The position numbers and the translations under genes were made by a program. Shown here piece after piece: positions 36,129 to 44,019 of a stretch of DNA of 64,000 bases. Each line of letters starts with the position of its first letter. The first letter of the stretch is position 1. Source of the stretch: Candidatus Saccharimonadota bacterium (lineage in GTDB: Bacteria; Patescibacteriota; Saccharimonadia; Saccharimonadales; Saccharimonadaceae); NCBI GenBank assembly GCA_905372305.1, contig CAJPOP010000001.1, forward strand, positions 520,278-584,277, read 5' to 3'. The notes below the pieces were generated by a model, which saw only the letters and a list, made by a program, of their open reading frames with translations, was not told where the DNA came from and ran no database searches.

Positions 36129-37193
36129 TTACATCTGGCGGCGGGAAACTGCGTAAGCGATGATGGCTGTGGTTAGTCCGCCGAGGCCCAGTGCTGACAT
36201 AACGATGTTAGCAGTACCGGTTTTTGGCAGTTCGCCTGGAGTAGGGGTTTCTGGGGTTGGAGGAGTAACAGGGTTTTCTTTACACTTTGACATATCGGTT
36301 GTGTATTGGCTGTTATTCAACTCTTTGCGCGTAACTGTAACTATCTGCTTGTCAGAGATGCGGCACACTTCAGCTTTATCGCAATCATCCTCGTTCTTTG
36401 AGTGTTTTTTCTCGTCGTATTCTTTTTCCTTGATGGTGATAATCTTGCCAGTTTTCAACTCACAGACCCTTGTCTTCTGGCAATCTGTCAAATCTTTTGA
36501 GTGCTTCTTACTATCAAATTGCTTCTCTTTAATTGTAATGATCGTGTTGGAATCCAAGTCGCAAACTTTCGTTTCTTTACAATCTTCGAGGTCTTTTGAA
36601 TGCTTTTTGCTGTCGTACTCGTTTTCCTTAATCGTCACGATCTTTTTGCTTGTCAAGTCGCAAACTTTGACATCCTTAGCTTTCCAGGTAGCTTGTCCCC
36701 AAACTGGGTTGCCGCAATCCTTGATGACGCCGGCGATGAACTTGCCATAATTGTCAAACCAAGCGTAAATAGCGTAGGTAGTCGTTCCGTCGATAAAACT
36801 CTGGCCAGTGGTGTATTGGTAGTAATTATATCCACCATAATTAACCGTCTTCTCCGGCGAAACTTGGCGCGTACCAGCTTTTGCTTGATATGTACGAGCG
36901 CCAGTAGCAACCACCTGGCCGTCAACGACAACGTTACCGTTGGCATCAACCGTACCTTGCTTCATGTTCGCGCCGTTATTAATCATGCTATCAGTGATAC
37001 CGCTATGATTATATAGGCTCTTCACATGAGGCCTGGCGTAAGCAGCTTTCAGGTCGCCCTGGCTGTGCGTACCGCAGGCAACGACGTTAAAGTCGCTACA
37101 TTTTGCTGCTTTTGACGGCGAGGCTAGCCAGACTCCGCCGATGATAGCAATTCCCAGGGAAATAGCTATACCAAATTTCTTTACCTTATCCAT
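36129..37193 (-). CDS. LPXTG surface protein with four Cys-bounded repeats
   Basis: Protein of 354 aa, paralogous to its neighbour. Signal peptide about 1-29, an N-terminal domain of about 140 residues ending GKFIAGVIKDCGNPVWG, four tandem 33-residue repeats (177-308), Pro/Thr-rich spacer, LPKTG (322-326), membrane helix and RRQM. Each repeat begins VC and ends near a second Cys, so each could close its own disulfide outside the cell. The signal and anchor segments are almost identical to the neighbour gene, while the middle differs, suggesting duplication followed by domain change. Own promoter, AAGGAG site and terminator. Confidence 0.82.
   Translation of the reverse strand: MDKVKKFGIAISLGIAIIGGVWLASPSKAAKCSDFNVVACGTHSQGDLKAAYARPHVKSLYNHSGITDSMINNGANMKQGTVDANGNVVVDGQVVATGARTYQAKAGTRQVSPEKTVNYGGYNYYQYTTGQSFIDGTTTYAIYAWFDNYGKFIAGVIKDCGNPVWGQATWKAKDVKVCDLTSKKIVTIKENEYDSKKHSKDLEDCKETKVCDLDSNTIITIKEKQFDSKKHSKDLTDCQKTRVCELKTGKIITIKEKEYDEKKHSKNEDDCDKAEVCRISDKQIVTVTRKELNNSQYTTDMSKCKENPVTPPTPETPTPGELPKTGTANIVMSALGLGGLTTAIIAYAVSRRQM
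36270..36665 (-). repeat. Four tandem 99-bp coding repeats
   Basis: In-frame repeats of 33 codons with pattern VC-x(2)-S/T-x-K-I-x-TIKE-x(4)-KKHSK-x-DC. Divergence between copies at DNA level shows they are not recent. Not a CRISPR: no spacer structure, and the reading frame is open throughout. Confidence 0.85.
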
Positions 37194-37236
37194 AAAAACT
37201 CCTTTTCCCAGCCTTATTCATAGGCTTTATGTTGTC

Positions 37237-37265
37237 ATATTAGCACAAACTTTATATTTTGTCAA
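37237..37265 (-). promoter_or_regulatory. Promoter of the 36129-37193 LPXTG gene
   Basis: Minus strand -35 TTGACA (37265-37260), 17-bp spacer, -10 TAATAT (37242-37237). Confidence 0.7.
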
Positions 37266-37397
37266 TAATATTTTAGTACAAATTATGTTTTAACTAGCTT
37301 TTTGATTATTTTTGCCTGATATACCCGTCTAGCTTATATTGTTCCGGCTCAAATACGCCTGGCGATAAGCCTGATTAGCGTCCCGAATTATTTTATC

Positions 37398-37427
37398 TTG
37401 CCAATTTAATACCGCTTTTGCTACAAT
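37398..37427 (+). promoter_or_regulatory. Promoter of the MacB-like ABC operon
   Basis: -35 TTGCCA (37398-37403), 18-bp spacer, extended -10 TGcTACAAT (-10 at 37422-37427), 6 nt before ATG 37434 (leaderless). Confidence 0.65.
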
Positions 37428-37433
37428 ACAACC

Positions 37434-38315
37434 ATGAAACCAGAGGTGGGGAAGGCACGCGCTGAGGATATCGCGGCATTTTTAGCGAAATTTGACGACG
37501 TCGAGGAAGCAATTGACGCAATCCGCGGCTTTGCCCAGCCAGCTGTTTCGGCTGGTTTAGTTGACTTGCCTCCAACCGCCAAATCCAATTCAGCCGCTAA
37601 GGTTATGACGCCGTCCGCTGCTGCGCCAGAACGTTCCGGCCGCTGCCACATCGCCGTAACCGACCTCGCCAAATCTTACCGCGTCGGTCGCCAAACCATT
37701 CCAGCGCTCGGCGGCGTTAGCCTTGATATTTTCGCTGGCGAATTCGTGGCCATCACTGGCGCTAGCGGCTCGGGCAAAAGTACTTTGCTGCAGCTCATCG
37801 GCGGGCTCGACAAGCCGTCCACCGGTCAAATCCTCATTAACGACCAGCCGCTCAGCCGCTTGTCCGACCGGCAACTGTCACGGTTCCGATCGCGTGAAAT
37901 CGGCTTTGTCTTCCAATCATTTTATCTGCAGCCATTCCTAACTCTGTCCGCCAATTTGGAAATACCCGCCATGTTTGCCCGTGTCAAGCCCAAGCAGCGC
38001 CGCGCCCGTGCCCAGGAACTCGCCGAATTGGTCGGACTAGCAGACCGAATGCACCATTTGCCGCGCGAACTTTCCGGCGGTCAAATTCAGCGCGCTGCCA
38101 TCGCCCGCGCCTTATTCAATCGCCCGAATATTTTACTCGCCGACGAACCGACAGGCAATCTGGACAGCGCCAATTCCGACCGCATCATCGATCTATTTCA
38201 CCAAATTCGCCGCGAACTCGGCACCACGGTCGTTATCGTTACGCATAATCCAGACATCGCCGCAGCAGCCGATCGTGAAATCCGCCTGAAGGACGGGAGA
38301 ATAGCCGATGCTTAG
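37434..38315 (+). CDS. MacB/LolD-type ABC transporter ATPase
   Basis: Protein of 293 aa. Walker A GASGSGKST, Q-loop VFQSFYLQP, signature LSGGQIQR, Walker B ILLADEP, switch His in VTHNPD. An N-terminal extension of about 70 residues, mostly low complexity after a short helical part, precedes the ATPase and is not usual for the family. Overlaps the permease gene by 8 bp. MacB-type systems act as mechanotransmitters moving lipids, peptides or toxins across the membrane; the substrate here is unknown. Confidence 0.88.
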   Translation: MKPEVGKARAEDIAAFLAKFDDVEEAIDAIRGFAQPAVSAGLVDLPPTAKSNSAAKVMTPSAAAPERSGRCHIAVTDLAKSYRVGRQTIPALGGVSLDIFAGEFVAITGASGSGKSTLLQLIGGLDKPSTGQILINDQPLSRLSDRQLSRFRSREIGFVFQSFYLQPFLTLSANLEIPAMFARVKPKQRRARAQELAELVGLADRMHHLPRELSGGQIQRAAIARALFNRPNILLADEPTGNLDSANSDRIIDLFHQIRRELGTTVVIVTHNPDIAAAADREIRLKDGRIADA

Positions 38316-40281
38316 AATCACCGATTCGCTGCGGCTGGCTGGCACCAAACTCCGAGTGCGGCGTATTCGCTTGTCCATCACCGTGGTCGTATCCGGGCTG
38401 CTTTTCGCGGCGCTGCTGGCGGGGCTGACTATGCTAATGGGTGCTCAGCGGAGCGTCGAGGAATTTGATCGAGGCAGCCTGAATAGCCGCTATTTAGTAG
38501 TGCAAACCGCCATTCGGCCAAATAATATTGAATTTACCTCAAATCTAACTGCTCGCGCCGAAGCCGAACGCACGCAAATGATCAAGGACAAGCAGGCGCT
38601 GGCTGCCCGCCTCGGCCTGCCATACGACCCAAAATCCGAACCACCAATTATGCAGTCGTTTCCTGATAGCCAGCCGTACCCGAACAACCAGAGCGTCATT
38701 GTCCAGCGGCTTATTCGCCAGGAGACCGCCAAATTACCGCGCCTCACAGCGGACGCGCAGTGGCAATTTGCCCGCACCCACGGTGCCGTGCGACAGTTTA
38801 GTATTCAATCAATCGCCACCAATGGCATGCTAAATTATATGGAGCGAGGAATTGAGTCGTTTGACGACAAGCGCCAGCAAAACAACCAGCCGACACCGCT
38901 GGAAGAATTTAAGCAGCAATTCGGCAGTATAACCGCCATCGACCAATCATTGCTGGGCGGCTATCTGCTAGCAAACGCTAGCGCCAAACCCAATGAGATC
39001 CCGCTGATCATCCGCTACCAGGACGCTGAAGCGCTGCTTGGCCTCAAGCCGCTTGATAAAAATGCCAGCAATGACACGCAACTAGCACGGCTCAAAGAAT
39101 TGCGCCAAAAAGCTGGGCAGCTGACATTCAGCGCCTGTTATCGTAACCCGGCTTCGCAAGAATTACTGCAAACCGCCAAACAGCAAATCCAAGCCGCCGC
39201 CAATCAAGCTAAGAAACCGTCCGCCGATTATATCAAACCAGACCGCGAATACGCCATGCCGTCCGCTGATTCCTGCGCTGCGCCGGCCGTCGTTAAAGAT
39301 AATCGTTCAGCCGAAACCAAGCGTACCGAGGCCAACCAGCGCTATTTTGATCAGACTTTCGGCTCAGCCCAGCCCGAACCTGCCCAGGCTAAATTCACTT
39401 TCCGCGTCGTCGGCCTGATGCCGGACGGTATTGAAGCCGCCCAAAGCGACATCGGCAGCTTCTTACAGCAATTTTTAAGCACCCGCCTGTCATACACCTG
39501 GATCATGCCGCGCGGCTCAATGACTACCGCAGCGCAAACGGCATTTGAATCGACTATTCAAACCGCCAACAATGATCAAGGCGGCGCCAATAGAGACGAG
39601 ACACTAGCTATCTATGAATTCAGCGACCCCAATAAAGCTCGCAGCTACCTGGCAGCCGCTTCTTGCGGCGAAGGAGCTTCTGGCGGTACGGAAATAACCG
39701 ATTTATCCGCGCAACCCGAACCCGCTGAAGCTTCCAAAACCCAAAAATCTAATAAGTCAATCTGCCTGCCGCACTACGTAGTATTCGCGTCGCCCACCGG
39801 CAGCAACTCGCTCGTCAATTACGACGCCATGGAACGCCTCAAGCCGATCATCATGTGGACATTCATCGGCGTGACGATCATCGCCGCCTTTATCTTGCTG
39901 ATTATCATCTCCCGCACTATCGCCGACAGCCGCAAAGAATCCGCAGTTTTTCGAGCGCTCGGAGCAACGCGGCTTGATATTAGCCAAATTTATTTCGTTT
40001 ACACCATGATCGTGGCGCTGCTTACCGCGCTGTTTAGCATCGCCGCCGGACTAATTGTCGTATATATCGCCGACAATGTGTTCGCTAGTCAAATCACCGC
40101 GACGCTGCGCATCGCCATGACGCCGAAAGATTTGGCGACAACTTTCCATTTCTGGACGATTGACTGGGCAATTATCGGCGCGGTCGCCCTCAGTATCATC
40201 GCTGCTGCTGTACTGGCGTGCCTGATACCGCTCATCCGCAACACCCGCCGCAACCCGATCAAGGATATGCGCGACGAGTAG
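38308..40281 (+). CDS. MacB/FtsX-type ABC transporter permease
   Basis: Protein of 657 aa: one membrane helix at about 25-45, a large extracellular domain of about 460 residues rich in Gln and Ala, then three membrane helices near the C-terminus (about 518-542, 568-592, 620-645), the MacB topology. The C-terminal FtsX-like part contains SRTIADSRKESAVFRALGATRLDI, the coupling-helix region that contacts the ATPase. Forms a two-gene operon with the upstream ATPase. Confidence 0.85.
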   Translation: MLRITDSLRLAGTKLRVRRIRLSITVVVSGLLFAALLAGLTMLMGAQRSVEEFDRGSLNSRYLVVQTAIRPNNIEFTSNLTARAEAERTQMIKDKQALAARLGLPYDPKSEPPIMQSFPDSQPYPNNQSVIVQRLIRQETAKLPRLTADAQWQFARTHGAVRQFSIQSIATNGMLNYMERGIESFDDKRQQNNQPTPLEEFKQQFGSITAIDQSLLGGYLLANASAKPNEIPLIIRYQDAEALLGLKPLDKNASNDTQLARLKELRQKAGQLTFSACYRNPASQELLQTAKQQIQAAANQAKKPSADYIKPDREYAMPSADSCAAPAVVKDNRSAETKRTEANQRYFDQTFGSAQPEPAQAKFTFRVVGLMPDGIEAAQSDIGSFLQQFLSTRLSYTWIMPRGSMTTAAQTAFESTIQTANNDQGGANRDETLAIYEFSDPNKARSYLAAASCGEGASGGTEITDLSAQPEPAEASKTQKSNKSICLPHYVVFASPTGSNSLVNYDAMERLKPIIMWTFIGVTIIAAFILLIIISRTIADSRKESAVFRALGATRLDISQIYFVYTMIVALLTALFSIAAGLIVVYIADNVFASQITATLRIAMTPKDLATTFHFWTIDWAIIGAVALSIIAAAVLACLIPLIRNTRRNPIKDMRDE

Positions 40282-40356
40282 CCCGATCGATATTTTTAAT
40301 GGCGCCGTCATTATCTTGCCTAGTTCAAACTAAAATCAGCTAATTTTTTTACGAGT

Positions 40357-41106
40357 CTATGAACTCGGCAGTTCAGGATAGGCGACCCGAATCGAACTAG
40401 AAAATAATTGCTCTGCCCTTGCTATGGAAGTCCGCTTCCGCTTCGGATCGATCTGGTATCGTTCGCTTGAATACATCGCAGCAGTCATAAGTCCTATTGT
40501 CGCTATAGTTTTCTTCCTAATAGCCCAGCCAATTCTCCGGACAGGATCGCTATCTTTTGATAACAGATGAATTTTTCGCGCCGCAACCGCCATATCAATG
40601 TCGCATTCCGTCTCCATGAGAGCGTTGTCAATTGCCACCCGAAGAGTCGGATCCTTATTCACCTCGGGATATTTTCTCTCCAAGTATTTTAATATACACG
40701 GTCCAAGTATTTTTCCCGCGCGCTCCTCATAGGCATCAGCTTGATCTTGCGACTCAATTCGTCTCAAAGCGTCACCAGTCGGCAACGACGAATAAAATTT
40801 ATCTAACATACGCTTATAGTCTGGGTCATCTATAGTTGGCGTATCTAAAGGACTACCCTCCTCGGGTATTTCGAAAATTGAACCCGGTACGCCTCCATTT
40901 TCCAAGGCGCACCTGGTATCGCGATATGCGCGCACTATCGGTCCAAGCACCCAGTCGTTTGTTTCTGGATACAACGCCACTTTTCCTATAACCCGCGGAC
41001 GTCGGGTAAGCGGATGTTTATTTTCCGGGTCTAAAATCTTCCATCTTGGACAAGCATCTATATAACATGGAAGCCCGTTCTCGCGTTCACCCTCAAGAGT
41101 AATCAT
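40357..41106 (-). CDS. Hypothetical protein
   Basis: Protein of 249 aa, not recognised. Soluble, no signal or membrane segment. The second half is helical (RRIESQDQADAYEERAGKIL, AIDNALMETECDIDMAVAARK) and may be a helical-repeat or regulatory domain; the first part has PCYIDACPRW with two Cys. An AT-rich upstream region with a possible -10 CATATT is present. Base composition is a little more AT-rich than the neighbours. Confidence 0.5.
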   Translation of the reverse strand: MITLEGERENGLPCYIDACPRWKILDPENKHPLTRRPRVIGKVALYPETNDWVLGPIVRAYRDTRCALENGGVPGSIFEIPEEGSPLDTPTIDDPDYKRMLDKFYSSLPTGDALRRIESQDQADAYEERAGKILGPCILKYLERKYPEVNKDPTLRVAIDNALMETECDIDMAVAARKIHLLSKDSDPVRRIGWAIRKKTIATIGLMTAAMYSSERYQIDPKRKRTSIARAEQLFSSSIRVAYPELPSS

Positions 41107-41184
41107 AATATTTAATATGTTACCAGTTTAATTACCTACAATCAAGCAAAATTAAACGCTATGTCAATCAATTTTCGCCTCTGC

Positions 41185-41190
41185 TATAAT
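41185..41190 (+). promoter_or_regulatory. Extended -10 for leaderless DHH gene
   Basis: TGcTATAAT, 6 nt before ATG 41197; this decides against an in-frame ATG at 41161, which lies upstream of the promoter. Confidence 0.7.
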
Positions 41191-41196
41191 AAGACT

Positions 41197-42183
41197 ATGT
41201 TTGATACCGCCGAGCAACTCATCCAATCCGCCAATAACATCGTCATCATCCAGGCCGAAAACCCTGACGGTGACAGTCTGGGTTCTAGCTTGGCGCTGGA
41301 GGAAGTGCTGAGTGATTTGGGTAAGACCGTGACGTTGTACTGTCCGGTTGATATCCCCAAATATCTGCGCTACATCCATGGCTGGGACAGGGTAGTTGGC
41401 GATTTTCCGACCCGCGCTGACCTAGCTATCATCGTTGACACCAGCGCTGATATTTTGCTCAGTAAGGTTTTGGAAACACCCGGCGCGCGGCATTTTTTGG
41501 AAACGCATCCGGTGCTAGTTATCGACCATCACACCGCCGAATCAACGCTGAGTTTTGAGCATACCATGCTCTCTGACACGGTGGTAGCGACCGGGGAATT
41601 GTTATATCAATTATTCACGCACGCTGGCTGGACTATCAACCAGCAAGCTGCCGAAAACCTCCTCATCGCCATCATGTCCGACAGCCTGGGCCTGACCACG
41701 CCAAATACCACCGCGTCAACCTTCCACGTGGCGGGCGAATTGACCGCATTAGGCGCCTCCAATGCCGAAATTGAAGAACGGCGGCGCGAATTTATGAAGA
41801 AATCGCCGGAGATCTTAACATACAAAGGCAAGCTAATTGAGCGAATCGAATATTTACTGGGCGGGCAATTGGCGCTGGTGCACGTGCCATTTGAGGAGAT
41901 TCAACAGTACAGCGACGCCTACAACCCCGGCGCGCTGATCGGCGACGAACTGCGGTTGGTCGAGGGCGTGGCGCTCAGCTGCGTCATCAAAACCTATCCC
42001 GACGGCAAACTAACCGCCCGCCTGCGCGGCAACCTACCGATAGCCGACACCGTGGCTGGTTACTTCGGCGGCGGCGGCCATCCGTACGCGGCCGGTTTCC
42101 GCGTGTATGAGGATTATGACGAAGTCGTGCGGGAATTGGTAACGGCGACGGATAAGGCTTTGCGAGAAACAGAACAGAGATAA
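41197..42183 (+). CDS. DHH-family phosphoesterase (NrnA-like)
   Basis: Protein of 328 aa; likely degrades short oligoribonucleotides and/or pAp, or a cyclic dinucleotide. DHH domain motifs: NPDGDSLGSSLAL, IIVDTSAD, VIDHHTAE, MSDSLGLTT. The DHHA1 domain ends in GGGGHPYAAGFRV, the GGGHxxAAG substrate loop. No membrane or GGDEF/PAS part, so it is the NrnA rather than GdpP form. Start from the -10 position. Confidence 0.85.
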   Translation: MFDTAEQLIQSANNIVIIQAENPDGDSLGSSLALEEVLSDLGKTVTLYCPVDIPKYLRYIHGWDRVVGDFPTRADLAIIVDTSADILLSKVLETPGARHFLETHPVLVIDHHTAESTLSFEHTMLSDTVVATGELLYQLFTHAGWTINQQAAENLLIAIMSDSLGLTTPNTTASTFHVAGELTALGASNAEIEERRREFMKKSPEILTYKGKLIERIEYLLGGQLALVHVPFEEIQQYSDAYNPGALIGDELRLVEGVALSCVIKTYPDGKLTARLRGNLPIADTVAGYFGGGGHPYAAGFRVYEDYDEVVRELVTATDKALRETEQR

Positions 42184-42187
42184 AGTT

Positions 42188-42360
42188 TATTGCAACCCTT
42201 GCGCACAACTCGCCCATCTTTATGAGCATTTGCTTGTTACCACAGTCGCCGATTACCTTTACCGCCACGGACAATACAAGCTAAGTGGATTACGCGCTCA
42301 ATGGTGCTACCTATGATTCCGGCGTGATATCAGCTAGCGGCGGCAAATCAAATATTAAAC
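42188..42360 (+). pseudogene. Decayed M16-like peptidase fragment
   Basis: No intact ORF. One frame reads AQLAHLYEHLLVTTVADYLY then GLRAQWCYL and stops; a shifted frame continues YALNGATYDSGVISASGG. HLYEH matches the inverted zinc motif HxxEH of M16 (insulinase-like) peptidases, and LN.AT is also typical shortly after it. The two parts in different frames suggest a frameshifted remnant. A second HxxEH fragment lies at 43330-43488. Confidence 0.4.
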
Positions 42361-43250
42361 TACCTCTTTATATATACGGTCTAACCCGGCTCGCCCTATA
42401 CGATACATCAGATCATCATGCACCTCAAAAGCACCTTCGGAGTCAACAGGACCGTTGACCTCTCTCCGAATATTCTCAACCCTGTGCGAGACGGGCATAG
42501 TACGACGACCTATGTTATACAAATTAGACAGACAATCTTCTACATAGTATCCAACAGCATAAGCCCGTAGCTCCCCTCTAAGTTTGTCGCGCAAACTGTC
42601 TTCTTCAGTCATAAAATCTGTAATTGCTGTCTGTTGGATATCTAGCGCGTGGGTCGTTTCATGAGATAAAGTCGCAACATCAAAGATTCTAATTCTGCTT
42701 GAAAGCATACCTACGTAAGGACGACCATAGAGTTGAAACTTTCCTCCTGATTGGAAAATAGCATATGAACATACACCTGTACGATTCTCACTGTCCACCC
42801 TGGTCGTCAATAAGTCTTTACAAAGTCTATACAAACTAGCTTCCATAGTATAAATTTCATCTTTACTATAACCCCTCCGGAGAAGCGTTTCTGTTATAAT
42901 CTCACGCTGCGCTGGCATAGGAGCGACTGCTGCAGGCGCAGTAAAATTCACATCTCCAAGAAGCGGTATAATATCTTTATCTCGCCAATCTAAAGCCTTA
43001 CTGGTATCTACCTCTCCGTCATTTTCACCAATAGCTTCTGCCGGCTCCAACAGTTGAGCAGTTTCATGCAATTCTAATGCTAATTCGCCGAGCTTATCAG
43101 TAATCTCGGAACGTTCCAGCGTACTTAATAACTGCTCCTGAGTATATTTAGATTATCTAAAGAGGCGCGCCTGTACGTAGGATCCGCCAAATATGGCCGC
43201 ATACTTGGACGCGTATTCCCAAATTTACCTATATAATCCGCCGTTATCAT
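42355..43250 (-). pseudogene. HExxH metallopeptidase-like gene, frameshifted
   Basis: The long minus-strand frame (to about 43150) encodes DVATLSHETTHALDIQ, a zinc motif HETTH, with a downstream GELRAYAVGYYVEDC that could give a Glu ligand (gluzincin-like). This frame has no good start. Upstream in another frame, ATG 43250 has a perfect promoter and runs MITADYIGKFGNTRPS to SLDNLNILRSSY and a stop at 43127-43125. Joining the two near 43155 gives SLDN followed by KYTQEQLLSTLERSE, so one indel splits an originally continuous gene of about 295 codons. Either decay, a sequencing error, or programmed frameshifting. Confidence 0.6.
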
Positions 43251-43258
43251 GGATCTTA

Positions 43259-43287
43259 ATTATATATGATATTTTATTTTTTGTCAA
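43259..43287 (-). promoter_or_regulatory. Perfect consensus promoter of the frameshifted gene
   Basis: Minus strand -35 TTGACA (43287-43282), 17-bp spacer, -10 TATAAT (43264-43259), 8 nt before ATG 43250. Both hexamers match the consensus exactly. Confidence 0.85.
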
Positions 43288-43329
43288 TATTGTATTTTTT
43301 ATATAAATCACTCTTCTACACATAAACCT

Positions 43330-43488
43330 ATGATTCACAGGCTATATTCCGCCTACAATCTACCAGCCGACCATGATGTCTGCCATTTGTTTGAGCATTT
43401 GGTTATTCGGCGGTTCTTGCGAATGGTAGAAAAATCTTTTGTGATTATAACAGGGGTGAGGGAAATATTACACCACATTTTTGCCTGA
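43330..43488 (+). pseudogene. Small ORF with HxxEH motif, probable M16-like remnant
   Basis: A 52-codon ORF reading MIHRLYSAYNLPADHDVCHL and then FEHLVIRRFLRMVEK. HLFEH is an HxxEH inverted zinc motif. It is far too short to be an active peptidase and has no clear ribosome site. Probably a second fragment of the same kind of gene as 42188-42360. It ends 7 nt before the -35 of the ribozyme cassette. Confidence 0.35.
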
Positions 43489-43494
43489 AATCCA

Positions 43495-43523
43495 TTGACT
43501 TTAACATTCAGATATGATATATA
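43495..43523 (+). promoter_or_regulatory. Cassette promoter, copy 1
   Basis: -35 TTGACT (43495-43500), 17-bp spacer, -10 TATATA (43518-43523) inside an alternating AT run. The RNA would begin near 43530. Copy 2 keeps TTGAC-17-TATATA although most of the spacer's first half differs, so the promoter is under selection. Confidence 0.8.
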
Positions 43524-43530
43524 TATATCA

Positions 43531-43745
43531 GCTTTTGTTGACGAGTTGAGTGAAAAACTCCTTGTCCGAAAGTGTATCATTGACAAGCAGATGTAAGCAC
43601 GAGATGAGATCTTGGTTGGCGAAGAGAGGTATTATTAGGTTTCTTTGGCGGTTGAGACCTCGTCTCGTGTGATATAGAGAATCATACGTAGCCTTGCCCT
43701 CCAGACGGAGAGCACAGGCGGCAGCCGCCGCGAGGAATTGGAAGG
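43531..43745 (+). repeat. Conserved 215-nt structured leader, copy 1
   Basis: Identical, base for base, to 51161-51375. Predicted helices: P1, GACGAG (43540-43545) with CTTGTC (43561-43566), continued by GAGT/ACTC with a GAAAA loop; PA 5' strand GACAAGCAGATG (43582-43593), which pairs with CATCTGCTTGTC at 44005-44016; PB, CACGAGATGAG (43598-43608) with CTCGTCTCGTG (43659-43669), 11 bp with one G-U; PC 5' strand TGATATAGAGA (43670-43680), which pairs with 43993-44003. PA, PB and PC meet in a three-way junction with linkers of 4, 0 and 1 nt. A CTCC/GGAG hairpin and a GGCGGC/GCCGCC palindrome follow before the ribosome site. Confidence 0.8.
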
Positions 43746-43754
43746 GAGACGACA

Positions 43755-43931
43755 ATGAGAATCGTCATCGTCAGAGTTGAGACCGTTGACGCCGACGGCG
43801 ACCCCGTCGGCGAGATTGAGATCATCGACACCGAGGCTGGGACTGTCACCGAGGACGGGGCTATCGACGAGGATATCGTCGAGTACTACAAGAGGAGACT
43901 CCCACTCACCGTCAAGGCGATGGGTCTCTAA
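43755..43931 (+). CDS. Small acidic cassette protein, copy 1
   Basis: Protein of 58 aa (MRIVIVRVETVDADGDPVG...), strongly acidic, with an alternating hydrophobic N-terminus suggesting a beta strand. The ribosome site is GGAAGGGAG, 7 nt before ATG. Codons are almost all NNC or NNG (GTC, ATC, GAC, GAG), unlike the more mixed usage of neighbours. The ORF lies in the loop closed by helix PC. No homology to the copy 2 ORF beyond a similar Val/Ile-rich start. Function unknown. Confidence 0.65.
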   Translation: MRIVIVRVETVDADGDPVGEIEIIDTEAGTVTEDGAIDEDIVEYYKRRLPLTVKAMGL

Positions 43932-43971
43932 TCTCAGCGATGTGGCAAGCGGAGACGATATCTGTAGAATT

Positions 43972-43987
43972 GATGTCGTCTGACATC
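43972..43987 (+). ncRNA. Conserved hairpin in cassette 3' region, copy 1
   Basis: Perfect 6-bp stem GATGTC-gtct-GACATC, identical in copy 2 (51845-51860), directly before the PC and PA 3' strands. Resembles a terminator stem but has no U-tract immediately after. Confidence 0.6.
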
Positions 43988-44019
43988 GTGTTTCTCTATA
44001 TCACCATCTGCTTGTCGCA

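Noticed and set aside
36270..36665. CRISPR-like array in the LPXTG gene
   Set aside because: Repeats are contiguous 99-bp codon units in one open frame with protein-level conservation; there are no spacers.
43528..43755. Minus-strand ORF through the cassette leader
   Set aside because: Open by chance opposite a highly structured RNA; no promoter or ribosome site, and part of the frame also occurs in the longer minus-strand ORF opposite copy 2.
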